A program made the translations under genes and the position numbers. Below the pieces are notes generated by a model, which did not search any database, was not told the origin of the DNA, and saw only the letters and a list, made by a program, of their open reading frames with translations. From JB111 sp052093225 (GTDB lineage: Bacteria; Actinomycetota; Actinomycetes; Actinomycetales; Actinomycetaceae): a DNA stretch of 64,000 nucleotides. Position 1 is the first letter of the stretch; each line of letters begins with the position of its first letter. Positions 1 through 7,454 of the stretch are shown here, in pieces. Location: NCBI GenBank assembly GCA_052093225.1, contig JBQDDG010000008.1, positions 1-64,000 of the forward strand, in the 5' to 3' direction.

Positions 1-11
1 GAGTTCAGGTT

Positions 12-26
12 TAACGTCTAGCGTTA
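12..26 (+). promoter_or_regulatory. candidate HigA operator
   Basis: TAACG-TCTAG-CGTTA is an inverted repeat with 5-bp arms, 29 nt before the higB start and just upstream of its -10 box. Antitoxins of the HigA type usually repress their own promoter through such repeats. The role here is inferred from position only. Confidence 0.35.
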
Positions 27-42
27 TTGACGTTCCACGTTA

Positions 43-48
43 TACACT
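43..48 (+). promoter_or_regulatory. -10 box of higBA, leaderless start
   Basis: TACACT ends 6 nt before the GTG of higB, and no Shine-Dalgarno sequence fits in the gap. Transcription would begin at the start codon itself. The same TANNNT-6/7-start layout recurs at many genes in this window. Confidence 0.5.
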
Positions 49-54
49 GGTCTC

Positions 55-336
55 GTGATCAGATCGTTCGGCAGCAAGGACACCGAGCGCATCTGGTATG
101 AGCAGTACGTCAAGCGCGTTGACCGGACGGTGCAGCGGGCGACCTTGCGGAAGCTCGAGCTGATCCATGCGGCGAAGGATGTCGAGGACCTCAGGGTCCC
201 ACCAGGCAACCGCCTGGAGCGTCTGGTCGGCGACCGACGCGGGCAGCACAGCATCCGCGTGAACGCGCAATGGCGTCTCTGCTTCGTCTGGAGAGATGGA
301 GGTGCGGACAATGTCGAACTCGTCGACTACCACTGA
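55..336 (+). CDS. higB: HigB-type RelE-family mRNA interferase toxin
   Basis: A 93-residue protein of the RelE/ParE superfamily, HigB (plasmid maintenance killer) branch. The start MIRSFGSKDTERIW and the later segment QWRLCFVW are typical of HigB, a ribosome-dependent mRNA endonuclease. The length matches the family (about 90-95). The toxin gene comes first and its end overlaps the antitoxin by 26 nt, the usual higBA order. The GTG start is supported by a TACACT box 6 nt upstream. Being at the window edge, its left neighbour is unknown. The family call is secure; activity is inferred. Confidence 0.9.
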   Translation: MIRSFGSKDTERIWYEQYVKRVDRTVQRATLRKLELIHAAKDVEDLRVPPGNRLERLVGDRRGQHSIRVNAQWRLCFVWRDGGADNVELVDYH

Positions 337-631
337 GAGCGACCTGATCGAGCCGATCCACCCGGGAGAGATCCTGATGGAGGATTTCATCGAAGGCTTC
401 GGGATCACGCAGAACAAGCTGGCCGTGTCCATCGGTGTGCCGCCGCGCCGGATCAACGAGATCGTGCACGGCAAGCGGGGGATCACCGCTGACACGGCGA
501 TCCGTCTGGCGCGATATTTCGGGACGTCCGAGGAGTTGTGGATGAACCTGCAGTCAAACTACGAGCTGCGGCTCGAGCGTCGGGCGCTGCGTGACAAGGT
601 CGCGGCGATCACGCCGCTGCCGGTCGCGTGA
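311..631 (+). CDS. higA: HigA-type XRE-family antitoxin
   Basis: A 106-residue helix-turn-helix protein. After a short N-terminal tail comes IHPGEILMEDF, the HigA signature, then an XRE HTH (LAVSIGVPPRRINEIVHGKRGIT) and a C-terminal segment with TSEELWMNLQ, all standard for HigA. It should neutralise HigB and repress the pair. ATG 311 is chosen; ATG 296 lies 15 nt further inside higB and is possible. Its stop overlaps the GTG of the following kinase gene by 3 bases, so the three genes are probably one transcript. Confidence 0.9.
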   Translation: MSNSSTTTESDLIEPIHPGEILMEDFIEGFGITQNKLAVSIGVPPRRINEIVHGKRGITADTAIRLARYFGTSEELWMNLQSNYELRLERRALRDKVAAITPLPVA

Positions 632-1200
632 GCGAGGGGCCCACTGGCTCCGAGAGCTCTCGACTGATCGTCATCCGGGGCAACTCGGGCAGCGGGAAGT
701 CGCTGTTGGCGCATGCGATCCGAGATGCTCGTCCCCGTGGTGTAGCGATCGTCGGGCACGACGTTCTTCGGCGGGAGATCCTGCACGATCGCGATCATCC
801 GGGAGCATTGAGTGTGCCGTACATCGACTTGTCAACACGCTTCGCGCTCGACCATGGTCTACACGTGGTCATCGAAGGGATCCTGCACTCCGAGAGCTAC
901 GGAGACATGCTCTCTCGACTCTGTTCTGATCATCGAGGTGTTTCCCGCGCCTACTATTACAAACTTGGGCTGGACGAGACGCTGAGGCGGCACCGGACCA
1001 AACAGTTGGCGGCCGAGGTCAGTGAGGACCAAGTCGCCTCGTGGTACCGCAGGTCTGACCTCGTGCCTCAGCTGGACGAGACAGTCTTCGATGCCGACAT
1101 CGATGAACAGGCGGCGCTGGAGCACGTGCTCCAGGATGTCGGTTGGAGCACTCCCGGGGATGGGGCCGGTGCGGACGATGTCGCTCCGGAGCGGTCGTGA
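628..1200 (+). CDS. P-loop kinase of the zeta-toxin/AAA_33 type
   Basis: A 190-residue protein with a Walker A motif GNSGSGKS at residues 18-25, an acidic/His segment GHDVLRREIL and an Arg-rich lid region (DETLRRHRTK). This is the layout of small-molecule or nucleotide-sugar kinases related to zeta toxin and chloramphenicol phosphotransferase. The substrate is unknown. The GTG start overlaps the higA stop (GTGA), so it is translationally coupled to the toxin-antitoxin pair. Similar kinases also occur alone in actinobacteria, so the link may be chance. About 55% of the C-terminal tail is low in conserved features. Confidence 0.7.
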   Translation: MSEGPTGSESSRLIVIRGNSGSGKSLLAHAIRDARPRGVAIVGHDVLRREILHDRDHPGALSVPYIDLSTRFALDHGLHVVIEGILHSESYGDMLSRLCSDHRGVSRAYYYKLGLDETLRRHRTKQLAAEVSEDQVASWYRRSDLVPQLDETVFDADIDEQAALEHVLQDVGWSTPGDGAGADDVAPERS

Positions 1201-1476
1201 TAGTCCTCTGTACCGGAACGCGGGTGGAGTTCCGTTTCGACGGCTGAGCTAGGTGGTACGAGGGGCGACTGGTTCTAGCCGCCATACGATGGGGCCAGCG
1301 CCCTGCCAGAGCTGGCTCCCGTCCAGTGCCGCGACCCGGCGCTCATGCTCTCTCTGAGTGGGCAGCCGGACTCACGTGCGACCCGTATCGAGATCGACGG
1401 CCGAGTGAGGGGCAGGCCTCGGAACCAGGCTGACGGCGGCAATGAGGGCTACTGGAGCCCACGTGGACACGACGGC
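1201..1476. other. gap with no gene seen
   Basis: 276 bases between the kinase gene and a beta-lactamase-family remnant on the other strand. No open frame with recognisable content, no strong hairpin and no clear promoter was found. Confidence 0.5.
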
Positions 1477-1863
1477 TCACGGCAGATATCGGGTGCGCCA
1501 CAGGCGCGGGTGTTCGGACGTGTGGCCGAGGAGCAGGTAGTTGAGGTCGCTGTACTCGTAGGCCTCCCCAGGGGAGCGGGCGAGGGCGACGTCGTCGAGG
1601 TCGAGGTCGCCCGTGCCGATGAGGTCGTGGACGGCGGCGGCGGTGAACGACTTCGACACCGAGCCCAGCAGGAAGGGGGTCGATCGTTCGATGGCCTGGT
1701 CGTCACCGTCCTCGCCGAGCGTCCAGGCACGACTGTCCCCGTCCGTCGTGACGATGGCGACCGCCATTCCCGGGACACCCTGCTCGTCCATGACCTGATC
1801 GAGGTATGACTGGATCGGGTCGTCGTTCGCGTTCCTCGGCGGCAGGCGCGCCTCGACGAGCAC
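1477..1863 (-). pseudogene. serine hydrolase (beta-lactamase/EstB family) remnant
   Basis: The reading frame keeps the family's opening (an ASYLDQVM-like helix, then GVPGMAVAIV), the SxxK nucleophile motif (SVSK) and the YxN motif (YSDLNY). The two motifs are only about 33 residues apart instead of roughly 85-100, so about 50 residues are missing in between. The frame also ends soon after YLLLG, so the C-terminal half is lost. A GTG at 1863 could start it. It is a relic of a class C beta-lactamase-like esterase or peptidase and should be inactive. Confidence 0.7.
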
Positions 1864-1892
1864 GTGGCCGCGGCGGACCCTGTGGGCTCCCG

Positions 1893-2624
1893 TCAATCGA
1901 TGCTGGTGAGGGCCACACGCCACGGTCGGATCCTCAGGTCGAGCAGCCCGGACACCACGGCCCCGTCCTCGGTCTGAGCGGCGGTCAGCAGGCGTTGGGC
2001 CGACGCGAGATCCGGGACCCGTACGACCGTCAGGCCCGCCCCGGGCGTGTCCGGGAGGGGACCTGCTGCCACGAGTGCGCCTTGCTCCCTGACCGTTCGC
2101 AGGAAGGCGAGGTGCAGCGGGAAGTCGTCCGACGAGAACACTCCCTCGGGCGGCGCTGCGGGGCCCGCGATGTGCTCGAGCACGAACCAGAGAGCGTTCG
2201 GGGTGTCGACGCTTCGAGTGCGAGCGAGCTCGCCGAGCACGGTGACCCATCCGCCCGCGTACTCGTCGCGCGCCGCTGTCGACTCCCAGCCGGTGTGGAT
2301 CAGCGTCACGAGTGTGACGTCGTCGCTCCCGGTCGCGGTGAACGACACACGGACGTGGGTGGCCTCGGAGGCGTCACGGCCAGGGTGCCAGCTGAACGTC
2401 AGTGCGAGTTCGCCGTCCTCGATCACCGTCCCCCAGACCGCTCGTTCGCCGCTCGTCGAGGTCTCCACGATCTCAGGACCGTCGAACGCGAGTGTCCCGC
2501 CGGCGCCGAAGCATCCGAAGGACGCGAGCGGCCACCAGAGGCCGATCTCCTCGGTCCAGAGTCGTCGTGCCGTCGCGGGGTCGCAGGCGACCAGGACCTC
2601 ACGACGCAGGGGTGGAATCGTCAT
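1893..2624 (-). CDS. SRPBCC (AHSA1) domain fused to a YCII-like domain
   Basis: A 243-residue cytosolic protein. Residues 1 to about 145 match the Aha1/SRPBCC ligand-binding fold (RREVLVACDPATARRLWT, IGLWWPL, then HTGWES). Residues about 150-243 look like a YCII-related alpha+beta barrel (HLAFLRTVREQGALVAAGPL). Its start overlaps the 3' end of the ArsR gene by 26 nt. ArsR plus SRPBCC pairs of this kind are common in actinobacteria, with the regulator controlling the operon. The ligand is not known. Confidence 0.75.
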   Translation of the reverse strand: MTIPPLRREVLVACDPATARRLWTEEIGLWWPLASFGCFGAGGTLAFDGPEIVETSTSGERAVWGTVIEDGELALTFSWHPGRDASEATHVRVSFTATGSDDVTLVTLIHTGWESTAARDEYAGGWVTVLGELARTRSVDTPNALWFVLEHIAGPAAPPEGVFSSDDFPLHLAFLRTVREQGALVAAGPLPDTPGAGLTVVRVPDLASAQRLLTAAQTEDGAVVSGLLDLRIRPWRVALTSID

Positions 2625-2946
2625 CAGCTTCTCTCTTCCCGTACTGATCGATGTGAGCGGCGAAGGAATCGAGCACGTCGTCCCACTGATGAACGAGCCA
2701 CCGCTGGACCTCTCTGAGACCGTCCGGCGCGAGCGCGTACAGGTTGCGCGTGCCCTGTCTGTGAGCCACGACCAGCCGGGCCTGCGTCAGCACGCGCAGG
2801 TGCTTGCTCACGTTCGGCCGGCCGAACGTGAGACGTGCGGCCAGCTCGCCGACCGCGACCGGCCCGCCGCGGAGCTCCTCGATGATCGCGCGGCGAGTGT
2901 GATCGCCGAGCGCGTCGAGGGCGTGGTGCGCCTGTTGGTTACTCAT
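2599..2946 (-). CDS. ArsR-family transcriptional regulator
   Basis: A 115-residue winged-helix protein: ALGDHTRRAIIEELRGGPVAV leads into the recognition helix (RLTFGRPNVSKHLRVL) and wing (QGTRNLYAL). There is no cysteine-based metal site, so it belongs to the SRPBCC-linked ArsR group and not to the metal sensors. It is the first gene of a two-gene minus-strand operon. A perfect 18-bp palindrome covers its start codon, which points to autoregulation. Confidence 0.85.
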   Translation of the reverse strand: MSNQQAHHALDALGDHTRRAIIEELRGGPVAVGELAARLTFGRPNVSKHLRVLTQARLVVAHRQGTRNLYALAPDGLREVQRWLVHQWDDVLDSFAAHIDQYGKREADDDSTPAS

Positions 2947-2954
2947 GAGTAACC
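2937..2954. promoter_or_regulatory. perfect palindrome over the arsR start codon
   Basis: GGTTACTCATGAGTAACC is an exact 18-bp palindrome. The ATG of the ArsR gene (2946-2944) lies at its centre, and the divergent hydrolase remnant begins 14 bases beyond it. It is a likely operator of the ArsR protein and could control both directions. Confidence 0.6.
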
Positions 2955-2967
2955 GATATTTCTCGGT

Positions 2968-3596
2968 GTGGGGCAGGAGTCAAGCCCCTGGCGCGACGAT
3001 GTGGCGCTCGCCGTCACCGATCGTTGCGGCGACGGGCCACCCGTCCTGCTGTTGCACGGACCGGCCGGCAGCTCACGGGCGCTGCTGCCCACCGCTGACG
3101 CGCTCACCGACTCCTTCCACGTCCTTCTCCTGGACCAGCGAGGTCACGGCCTCAGCACGCGCCGACCGGTCGGCCTGTCTCGTCAGGCGTTCGTCGACGA
3201 CGTCGTCGCGGTGCTCACGCAGTTCATGCCCGACGAGCCGTGCACGCTGGTCGGCCAGTCGATGGGCGCACACACGGCGTTCCTCGTCGCGGCGGCCCAC
3301 CCGGACCTCGTCGACCGGCTCGTGATGCTCGAAGGGCACGTCGCGGGCAGCGACGACCCGCGGGAGGCCGCCGGCCCGGGACGGCTGCGCAGGGGGAGTG
3401 GGAGGCCCTGCAGCCGCCGACGCTCGCAGTCTTCGCCAAGGACGGGATGTTCAGCAAGGCGGACAAGGACGAGCTGGTCCGTCGGCGCTCGGCCACGGAG
3501 CGGCTCGACCTCGCCACCGGCAGCCACGACGCGCACCTCGATGCGTTCGACGCGTGGATCGAGGCACTGAGCGACTGGCTCGGGTCCGATCGTTAG
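2968..3596 (+). pseudogene. alpha/beta hydrolase, frameshifted and deleted
   Basis: The first frame reads VLLLHGPAGSS (oxyanion region), LLLDQRGHGLS and the nucleophile elbow VGQSMG, then stops making sense after DDPREAAG near 3370. A second frame takes over with PPTLAVFAKDGMFS (acid strand) and a His-containing tail (GSHDAHLD) to 3596. About 60-70 residues expected between the halves (the cap) are missing and the frame is broken, so the gene is almost certainly dead. Its GTG is preceded by GATATT at 7 nt, a relaxed leaderless layout. Confidence 0.75.
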
Positions 3597-3605
3597 TGTG
3601 TGCGG

Positions 3606-3944
3606 ATGACCGATTTGCCGTCAGTGAGCGAACCCGCTGCCCCGACCGCTCGCATCCATACGCCCGGCGGGGCTGCGTGGATGCTCGTCGCAGCGCCGTT
3701 CCTCATCGCAGCCGGAGCCTTCGTCACGGTGGCGATGCAGCCGTTCGTCAACACCGTGTCGGCGAAGGGCGACGCCGTGCTCATGGCATGGGTCGGCGCG
3801 GTCCTGCTGTGCCTCGGCGTCGCGTGCCTCATCGCCGGCCTCACTCTCCTCGGCGTCCGTTCGATCGTGCAGCAGCAGACCGAGCTGCTGCGGGGCGCTC
3901 TCCCCCGAGCGGCACGGCGACGGATGACGGTGGCCGACGCATGA
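3606..3944 (+). CDS. small membrane protein with two TM helices
   Basis: A 112-residue protein of unknown function. Two hydrophobic segments (AAWMLVAAPFLIAAGAFVTVAM and VLMAWVGAVLLCLGVACLIAGLTLLG) are separated by a short loop, and the C-terminus is basic (RAARRRM). GTG 3600 is an alternative start two codons upstream. Its stop overlaps the ATG of the next gene, so the two are probably coupled. Confidence 0.6.
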   Translation: MTDLPSVSEPAAPTARIHTPGGAAWMLVAAPFLIAAGAFVTVAMQPFVNTVSAKGDAVLMAWVGAVLLCLGVACLIAGLTLLGVRSIVQQQTELLRGALPRAARRRMTVADA

Positions 3945-4225
3945 GCACCGTCACGCTCACGGGGCGTCTCGTCTGTGCAGACGAGGCCGAGACGGCGGTC
4001 GTGCGTCGGTGCCTGCCTCGTCATGTCGAGCTCACCTTCGCAGAGGAGGGCTGCCTCCGCTTCGAGGTGGAAGCGACGGACGACCCGCTCGTGTGGGAGG
4101 TGCGTGAGGAGTTCGCCGACCAGGCGGCGTTCGACTCGCACCAGGCGCGGGTCCGCACGAGTGAGTGGGGGCGAGCCACCTCAGCGATCACGCGCGACTA
4201 CGTCGTCGAGCACGTAGGTCGTTGA
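3941..4225 (+). CDS. antibiotic biosynthesis monooxygenase-like (ABM) protein
   Basis: A 94-residue protein with the ABM dimeric alpha+beta barrel pattern: a first strand (VTLTGRLVC), RHVELTFAEEGCLRFEVE, then WEVREEFADQAAFDSHQ, the usual ABM close with His near the C-terminal helix. Such proteins act as cofactor-free monooxygenases or small-molecule binding proteins; the substrate is unknown. ATG 3941 overlaps the upstream stop by 3 bases, so the start is firm. Confidence 0.75.
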   Translation: MSTVTLTGRLVCADEAETAVVRRCLPRHVELTFAEEGCLRFEVEATDDPLVWEVREEFADQAAFDSHQARVRTSEWGRATSAITRDYVVEHVGR

Positions 4226-4372
4226 CTCGATCGTCACTGCCGGTCCTGATGCCATCCGGGTCAGGGCTCTCGACCCGCGAGCGGCTCCAGCCCCGGCCGG
4301 CGGCGGTCCGGCCCTGCCGGGGCATCCGATCTGATCGGTCCTCAGACAACGCGTACAAGCATCTGATCCAGC

Positions 4373-4405
4373 GTCCGTCCCGAGTCCTCGGGGCGGACTT
4401 TTTTT
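4373..4405 (+). terminator. intrinsic terminator with seven T
   Basis: GTCCGTCCCGAG / CTCGGGGCGGAC form a 12-bp stem (one G.U pair) with a 2-nt gap, followed directly by TTTTTTT. It ends the 3606-4225 gene pair. A true T-tract terminator is unusual in such a GC-rich genome, and the nearby DNA is locally AT-rich. Confidence 0.85.
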
Positions 4406-4428
4406 GTGTTTTCTACAGAGAGACTTCA

Positions 4429-4640
4429 TGAGCGACCACCACAAGTTCGGCACCCACCTTCCGCGTTCGGCGCGAGAATCACTGGCATTCGTGCTCGTCA
4501 TCTCGTTGATCTCGGTGAGCATCATTCCCGTGGTCATCTCGGGCGTGAGTACCGGTTTCACGTCGGACATGTGGCTGGGGGTGCTTCGGGTGACGCCGGT
4601 GCTCAGGGTGGTCGTCCTGGCCGTAGTGCCCGCGTCGTGA
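4429..4640 (+). pseudogene. truncated DUF2798-like membrane protein
   Basis: A 70-residue frame with the opening of a DUF2798-type membrane protein: a His-rich tail, LAFVLVISLISVSIIPVV as TM1, then WLGVLRVTPVLRVVVLAVV as the start of TM2, where it stops abruptly. Relatives continue through further helices. A 3' truncation is inferred. It starts 23 nt after a strong terminator, with a weak GAGAGA ribosome site. It could still be a short real protein. Confidence 0.45.
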
Positions 4641-4930
4641 CGCTAGGGGCCCGTGCAGTCAGGTGCGTTGGAGGAGGACCCTCATGTGCGACGGAACCGG
4701 GGTGCCCTCGTTCCGCCCGACCGACGACTGGTCTGCCGACTGGCCGCACGACGTGGCGCCGTTGGTCCGGGTCCTGGCCTCCGTCACCGGGCCCGCGGCG
4801 GCCAGCGGGTGGAGAGCTTCCTGGCATCCCTCACGTCCCCTCGCAGGCCCCGCCGGATGCTGATCCACGAACCGGTGCGTACCGTCAGCACATCGGCGAC
4901 GCGGTTCGCCGTAGTGCGAGGAGGTGTGCC
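4641..4930. other. gap with scrambled small frames
   Basis: 290 bases with several overlapping frames but no recognisable protein. ATG 4684 has a good GGAGGA site and opens a 59-codon frame with no family resemblance. The stretch sits between two gene fragments and is probably decayed coding DNA. Confidence 0.4.
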
Positions 4931-5074
4931 ATGGACGGTCCCGGGCGCACCGTCACGGCGTCGCTCGTCGAGGAGCTCGTGCAGGACTCGTACGACCTCG
5001 TCGTCGAGCGCCTCCCCGCCGGCCGCCGGGATGCGCTGCGCCGGCAGGACAGGGGCGGGGGAGAGGAGTCGTGA
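4931..5074 (+). pseudogene. C-terminal remnant of an MmcQ/YjbR-family protein
   Basis: A 47-codon frame whose middle (LVEELVQDSYDLVVERLP) is the conserved end of MmcQ/YjbR DNA-binding-like proteins, in which the SYxLV segment closes the fold. The first 80 or so residues of the family are absent upstream in any frame. A GAGGAGGTG site precedes the ATG, so it may be translated. The stop lies 5 bases before the rarA start. Confidence 0.55.
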
Positions 5075-5079
5075 GCGGC

Positions 5080-6411
5080 ATGGATGAGCAGAGCTCGCTC
5101 TTCGAGGCCCCCGACGACTCTCGGCCGCTCGCCGACCGGCTGCGGCCCACCACGCTCGAGGAGGTCGTCGGGCAGGACCACGTGCTCGGCCCCGACTCGC
5201 CGCTCGGGCGCATGGTGGATCAGGGCCGGCTCGTCTCGACGATCCTGTGGGGACCGCCCGGCTGCGGGAAGACCACCATCGCGCGGCTGCTCGCCGAACG
5301 GACCGACCTCGTGTTCGAGCCGCTCTCGGCCACGTTCTCCGGCGTCGCCGACCTCCGCAAGGTGTTCCAGGCGGCCCAGCGACGTCGCGAGGTCGGGCAG
5401 GGCACGCTGCTGTTCGTCGACGAGATCCACCGGTTCAACCGCGCCCAGCAGGACTCCTTCCTCCCCTACGTCGAGGACGGCACCATCGTCCTGGTCGGGG
5501 CCACCACCGAGAACCCCAGCTTCGAGCTCAACGGTGCCCTGCTCTCGCGCTGCCAGGTCCTGGTCCTGCGGCGTCTCGACGACCCGGCCCTGCGCAGCCT
5601 CATCACCCGGGCCGAGGAGCTCCTGGGGCGCCGGGTGCCCGTGGACGAGGACGCGACCGAGGCACTCATCGCCATGGCCGATGGCGACGGACGCTACCTG
5701 CTCAACCTCGTCGAGCAGCTGCTGGCGCTGCCCGCCGGAGCCGGACCGCTCGACGTCGCTGGCCTGGCGGAGGTCGTGCAGAAACGCGCACCGCAGTACG
5801 ACAAGTCGCAGGAGGCGCACTACAACCTCATCTCCGCGCTCCACAAGGCGATGCGCGGCTCCGACCCGGACGCCGCCCTGTACTGGTTGGCGCGGATGCT
5901 CGTCGGCGGGGAGGACCCGCTGTTCGTCGCTCGCCGGATCACCCGCTTCGCGAACGAGGACATCGGGATGGCCGATCCAGAGGCTGTCCGGCAGGCCCTC
6001 GCCGCGTGGGACATCTACGAGCGCCTGGGCTCCCCGGAGGGCGAGCTCGCGATCGCGCAGGCGGTGGTCTACCTGGCGACCGCCCCGAAGTCGATCGGCG
6101 TCTACCGGGGCTTCACCAGGGCGCACGCCGCCGCGCGACGGACGGGATCGCTCATGCCGCCCGCCCACATCCTCAATGCCCCGACCCGGCTCATGAAGGA
6201 CCTCGGCTACGGTGCGGGCTACCGGTACGACCCCGACACCGAGACGGGCTTCTCCGGGGCCGACTACTTCCCTGACGACATGCACCGAGAGACCTTCTAC
6301 GAACCCGCCCCCGTCGGCCACGAGCGCGCGATCGCCGAACGCCTCCGCCACTGGGCGCGGCTCCGGGACTGCGGCACCGCCGATCCGGCCGACGACGGAG
6401 GCTCGAGCTGA
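5080..6411 (+). CDS. rarA: replication-associated recombination protein A (AAA+ ATPase)
   Basis: A 443-residue AAA+ clamp-loader-like ATPase that acts at stalled replication forks. Walker A is GPPGCGKTT (about residues 58-66), Walker B LLFVDEIHRFN, sensor 1 GATTENPSF, and the C-terminal tetramerisation region includes YDKSQEAHYNLISALHKAMRGSDPDAALY, all standard for RarA/MgsA. ATG 5080 has a GAGAGGAG site 11 nt upstream; GTG 5071 is an in-frame alternative that would overlap the previous stop. It is an intact core gene amid decayed neighbours. Confidence 0.95.
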   Translation: MDEQSSLFEAPDDSRPLADRLRPTTLEEVVGQDHVLGPDSPLGRMVDQGRLVSTILWGPPGCGKTTIARLLAERTDLVFEPLSATFSGVADLRKVFQAAQRRREVGQGTLLFVDEIHRFNRAQQDSFLPYVEDGTIVLVGATTENPSFELNGALLSRCQVLVLRRLDDPALRSLITRAEELLGRRVPVDEDATEALIAMADGDGRYLLNLVEQLLALPAGAGPLDVAGLAEVVQKRAPQYDKSQEAHYNLISALHKAMRGSDPDAALYWLARMLVGGEDPLFVARRITRFANEDIGMADPEAVRQALAAWDIYERLGSPEGELAIAQAVVYLATAPKSIGVYRGFTRAHAAARRTGSLMPPAHILNAPTRLMKDLGYGAGYRYDPDTETGFSGADYFPDDMHRETFYEPAPVGHERAIAERLRHWARLRDCGTADPADDGGSS

Positions 6412-6749
6412 CCCGTCGCGGGCCGGCCGCGTTAGGGTCGTCCCACCGGTCACGGTGCGCCGCCGTGTCATGCATTCCGCGGCTCACCAGGCGAACAATG
6501 ATTATTCCGTGCCGACATGACCGAGTTCATTGTTCTCTCGTTCCTTGAGCGACTGTGTGTGCAGCAGACATTGACGCGCTCGACAAAAAATGTCCGGCGC
6601 AACAATGCGGTCGTTCGGCGGGTCGTACCGTCGCTGGCGGGTGGTGACGCATTCCGTGAACCGGATAATGCTTCTTTATCTCGGAGTGTTAGACTGGTGA
6701 CCGAGAATCAGTGCGAATTCAGTTGAACGTGAGACAGGAGTCGTGGGTC
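6412..6749. other. AT-richer gap upstream of ytoQ
   Basis: 338 bases clearly richer in A/T than the rest of the window (runs such as GACAAAAAATG). It holds a Fur-like 15-mer at 6493-6507 and a 9-bp inverted repeat GAACAATGA (6493-6501) / TCATTGTTC (6527-6535). A 69-codon frame at 6517 has no recognisable content. No mobile element was found, but composition suggests acquired DNA. Confidence 0.5.
6493..6507. promoter_or_regulatory. Fur/Zur-like 7-1-7 inverted repeat
   Basis: GAACAATGATTATTC is a 15-mer inverted repeat around a central G with one mismatch. Its AATGATT core is shared with actinobacterial Fur/Zur boxes. It lies 240 bases from ytoQ with no obvious regulated promoter, so the call is weak. 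Confidence 0.2.
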
Positions 6750-7292
6750 ATGAGTTTCTCGGTCTATCTTTCCGGCGAGATTCACACCGACTGGCGTGAC
6801 GAGATCCGCCGTGGCGCGGAGGCCGCCGGGCTCGACGTGGAGTTCACCGCCCCGGTGACCGACCACCCGGCGAGCGACGCCGCCGGTGACCACCTCGGCG
6901 AGAACGATTCGCAGTTCTGGCGCGACCACCAGTCGGCCAAGGTCAACGCTATCCGCACGCGGACCCTCATCGAGCAGGCCGACTTCGTGGTGGTGCGCTT
7001 CGGGGACAAGTACAAGCAGTGGAACGCGGCCTTCGACGCCGGCTACTGCGCCGCGCTCGGCAAGCCCTATGTGACGCTCCACGACGCGGACATCATCCAC
7101 CCGCTCAAGGAGGTCGACGCCGAGGCGCAGGGCTGGTGCACGACGACCGACCAGGTGGTGGAGACCCTGCGCTACGTGCTCAAGGGGCAGGAGTCGTGTG
7201 GCCCGGGAGCTGCGGACGGAGAACGAGTTCCTGGGAGAAGCGACAGCTTTCGTGTGGTTCCCCGGCCACCGACCGAAGCGTCACGACGGTGA
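6750..7292 (+). CDS. ytoQ: YtoQ-family protein with a foreign C-terminal tail
   Basis: Residues 1 to about 148 are a typical YtoQ protein: VYLSGEIHTDWR, FTAPVTDHPASD, KVNAIRTRTLIEQADFVVVRFGDKYKQWNAAFDAG and a closing VVETLRYVLKG. Function is unknown; the fold resembles nucleoside 2-deoxyribosyltransferases. The family normally ends here, but this frame runs on for about 32 residues into DNA that, in another frame, encodes an IS3 transposase fragment. An insertion or deletion probably removed the original stop. The ATG is preceded by GACAGGAG. Confidence 0.75.
   Translation: MSFSVYLSGEIHTDWRDEIRRGAEAAGLDVEFTAPVTDHPASDAAGDHLGENDSQFWRDHQSAKVNAIRTRTLIEQADFVVVRFGDKYKQWNAAFDAGYCAALGKPYVTLHDADIIHPLKEVDAEAQGWCTTTDQVVETLRYVLKGQESCGPGAADGERVPGRSDSFRVVPRPPTEASRR
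7198..7251 (+). mobile_element. IS3-family orfA scar
   Basis: One frame reads ARELRTENEFLGEATAF, the end of the leucine-zipper region of IS3-family OrfA proteins (RELRxENEFLxKAxAFF). Only about 18 codons survive. No orfB and no terminal inverted repeats were seen. It overlaps the 3' end of ytoQ in a different frame. Confidence 0.55.
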
Positions 7293-7360
7293 CGGTCTCA
7301 CCGGCCGCGCCGCGCCACTCGTCGGTCGTGAGTGCCGGCGGGGTCCGGGGGACGGCTCGA

Positions 7361-7429
7361 TCAGCCGAAGGTGCCCGCCGCGTCGACGCGGATGATGGAA
7401 CCGTTGATCAAGAGAGCGAGCGGGATCCA
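7361..7429 (-). pseudogene. C-terminal tail of a short-chain dehydrogenase
   Basis: Twenty-two minus-strand codons read LALLINGSIIRVDAAGTFG before a stop. This resembles the SDR C-terminus (INGxxIRVDGGxT). Nothing upstream on that strand continues the protein; the IS3 scar lies just beyond on the other side. It is a short relic and the call rests on this motif alone. Confidence 0.4.
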
Positions 7430-7454
7430 CGAGTTGTGGCTGATGCTGGCGGGC

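Noticed and set aside
27..46. TTGACG and TATACA near the left end as a -35/-10 pair
   Set aside because: They are only 8 bases apart; TACACT at 43-48 as -10 with a leaderless start fits better.
4684..4863. A 59-codon frame with a good GGAGGA site
   Set aside because: The protein is not recognised and the area is decayed; kept only as a note in the gap entry.
6517..6726. A 69-codon frame before ytoQ
   Set aside because: No family resemblance, no ribosome site, and it lies in an AT-rich gap with inverted repeats.
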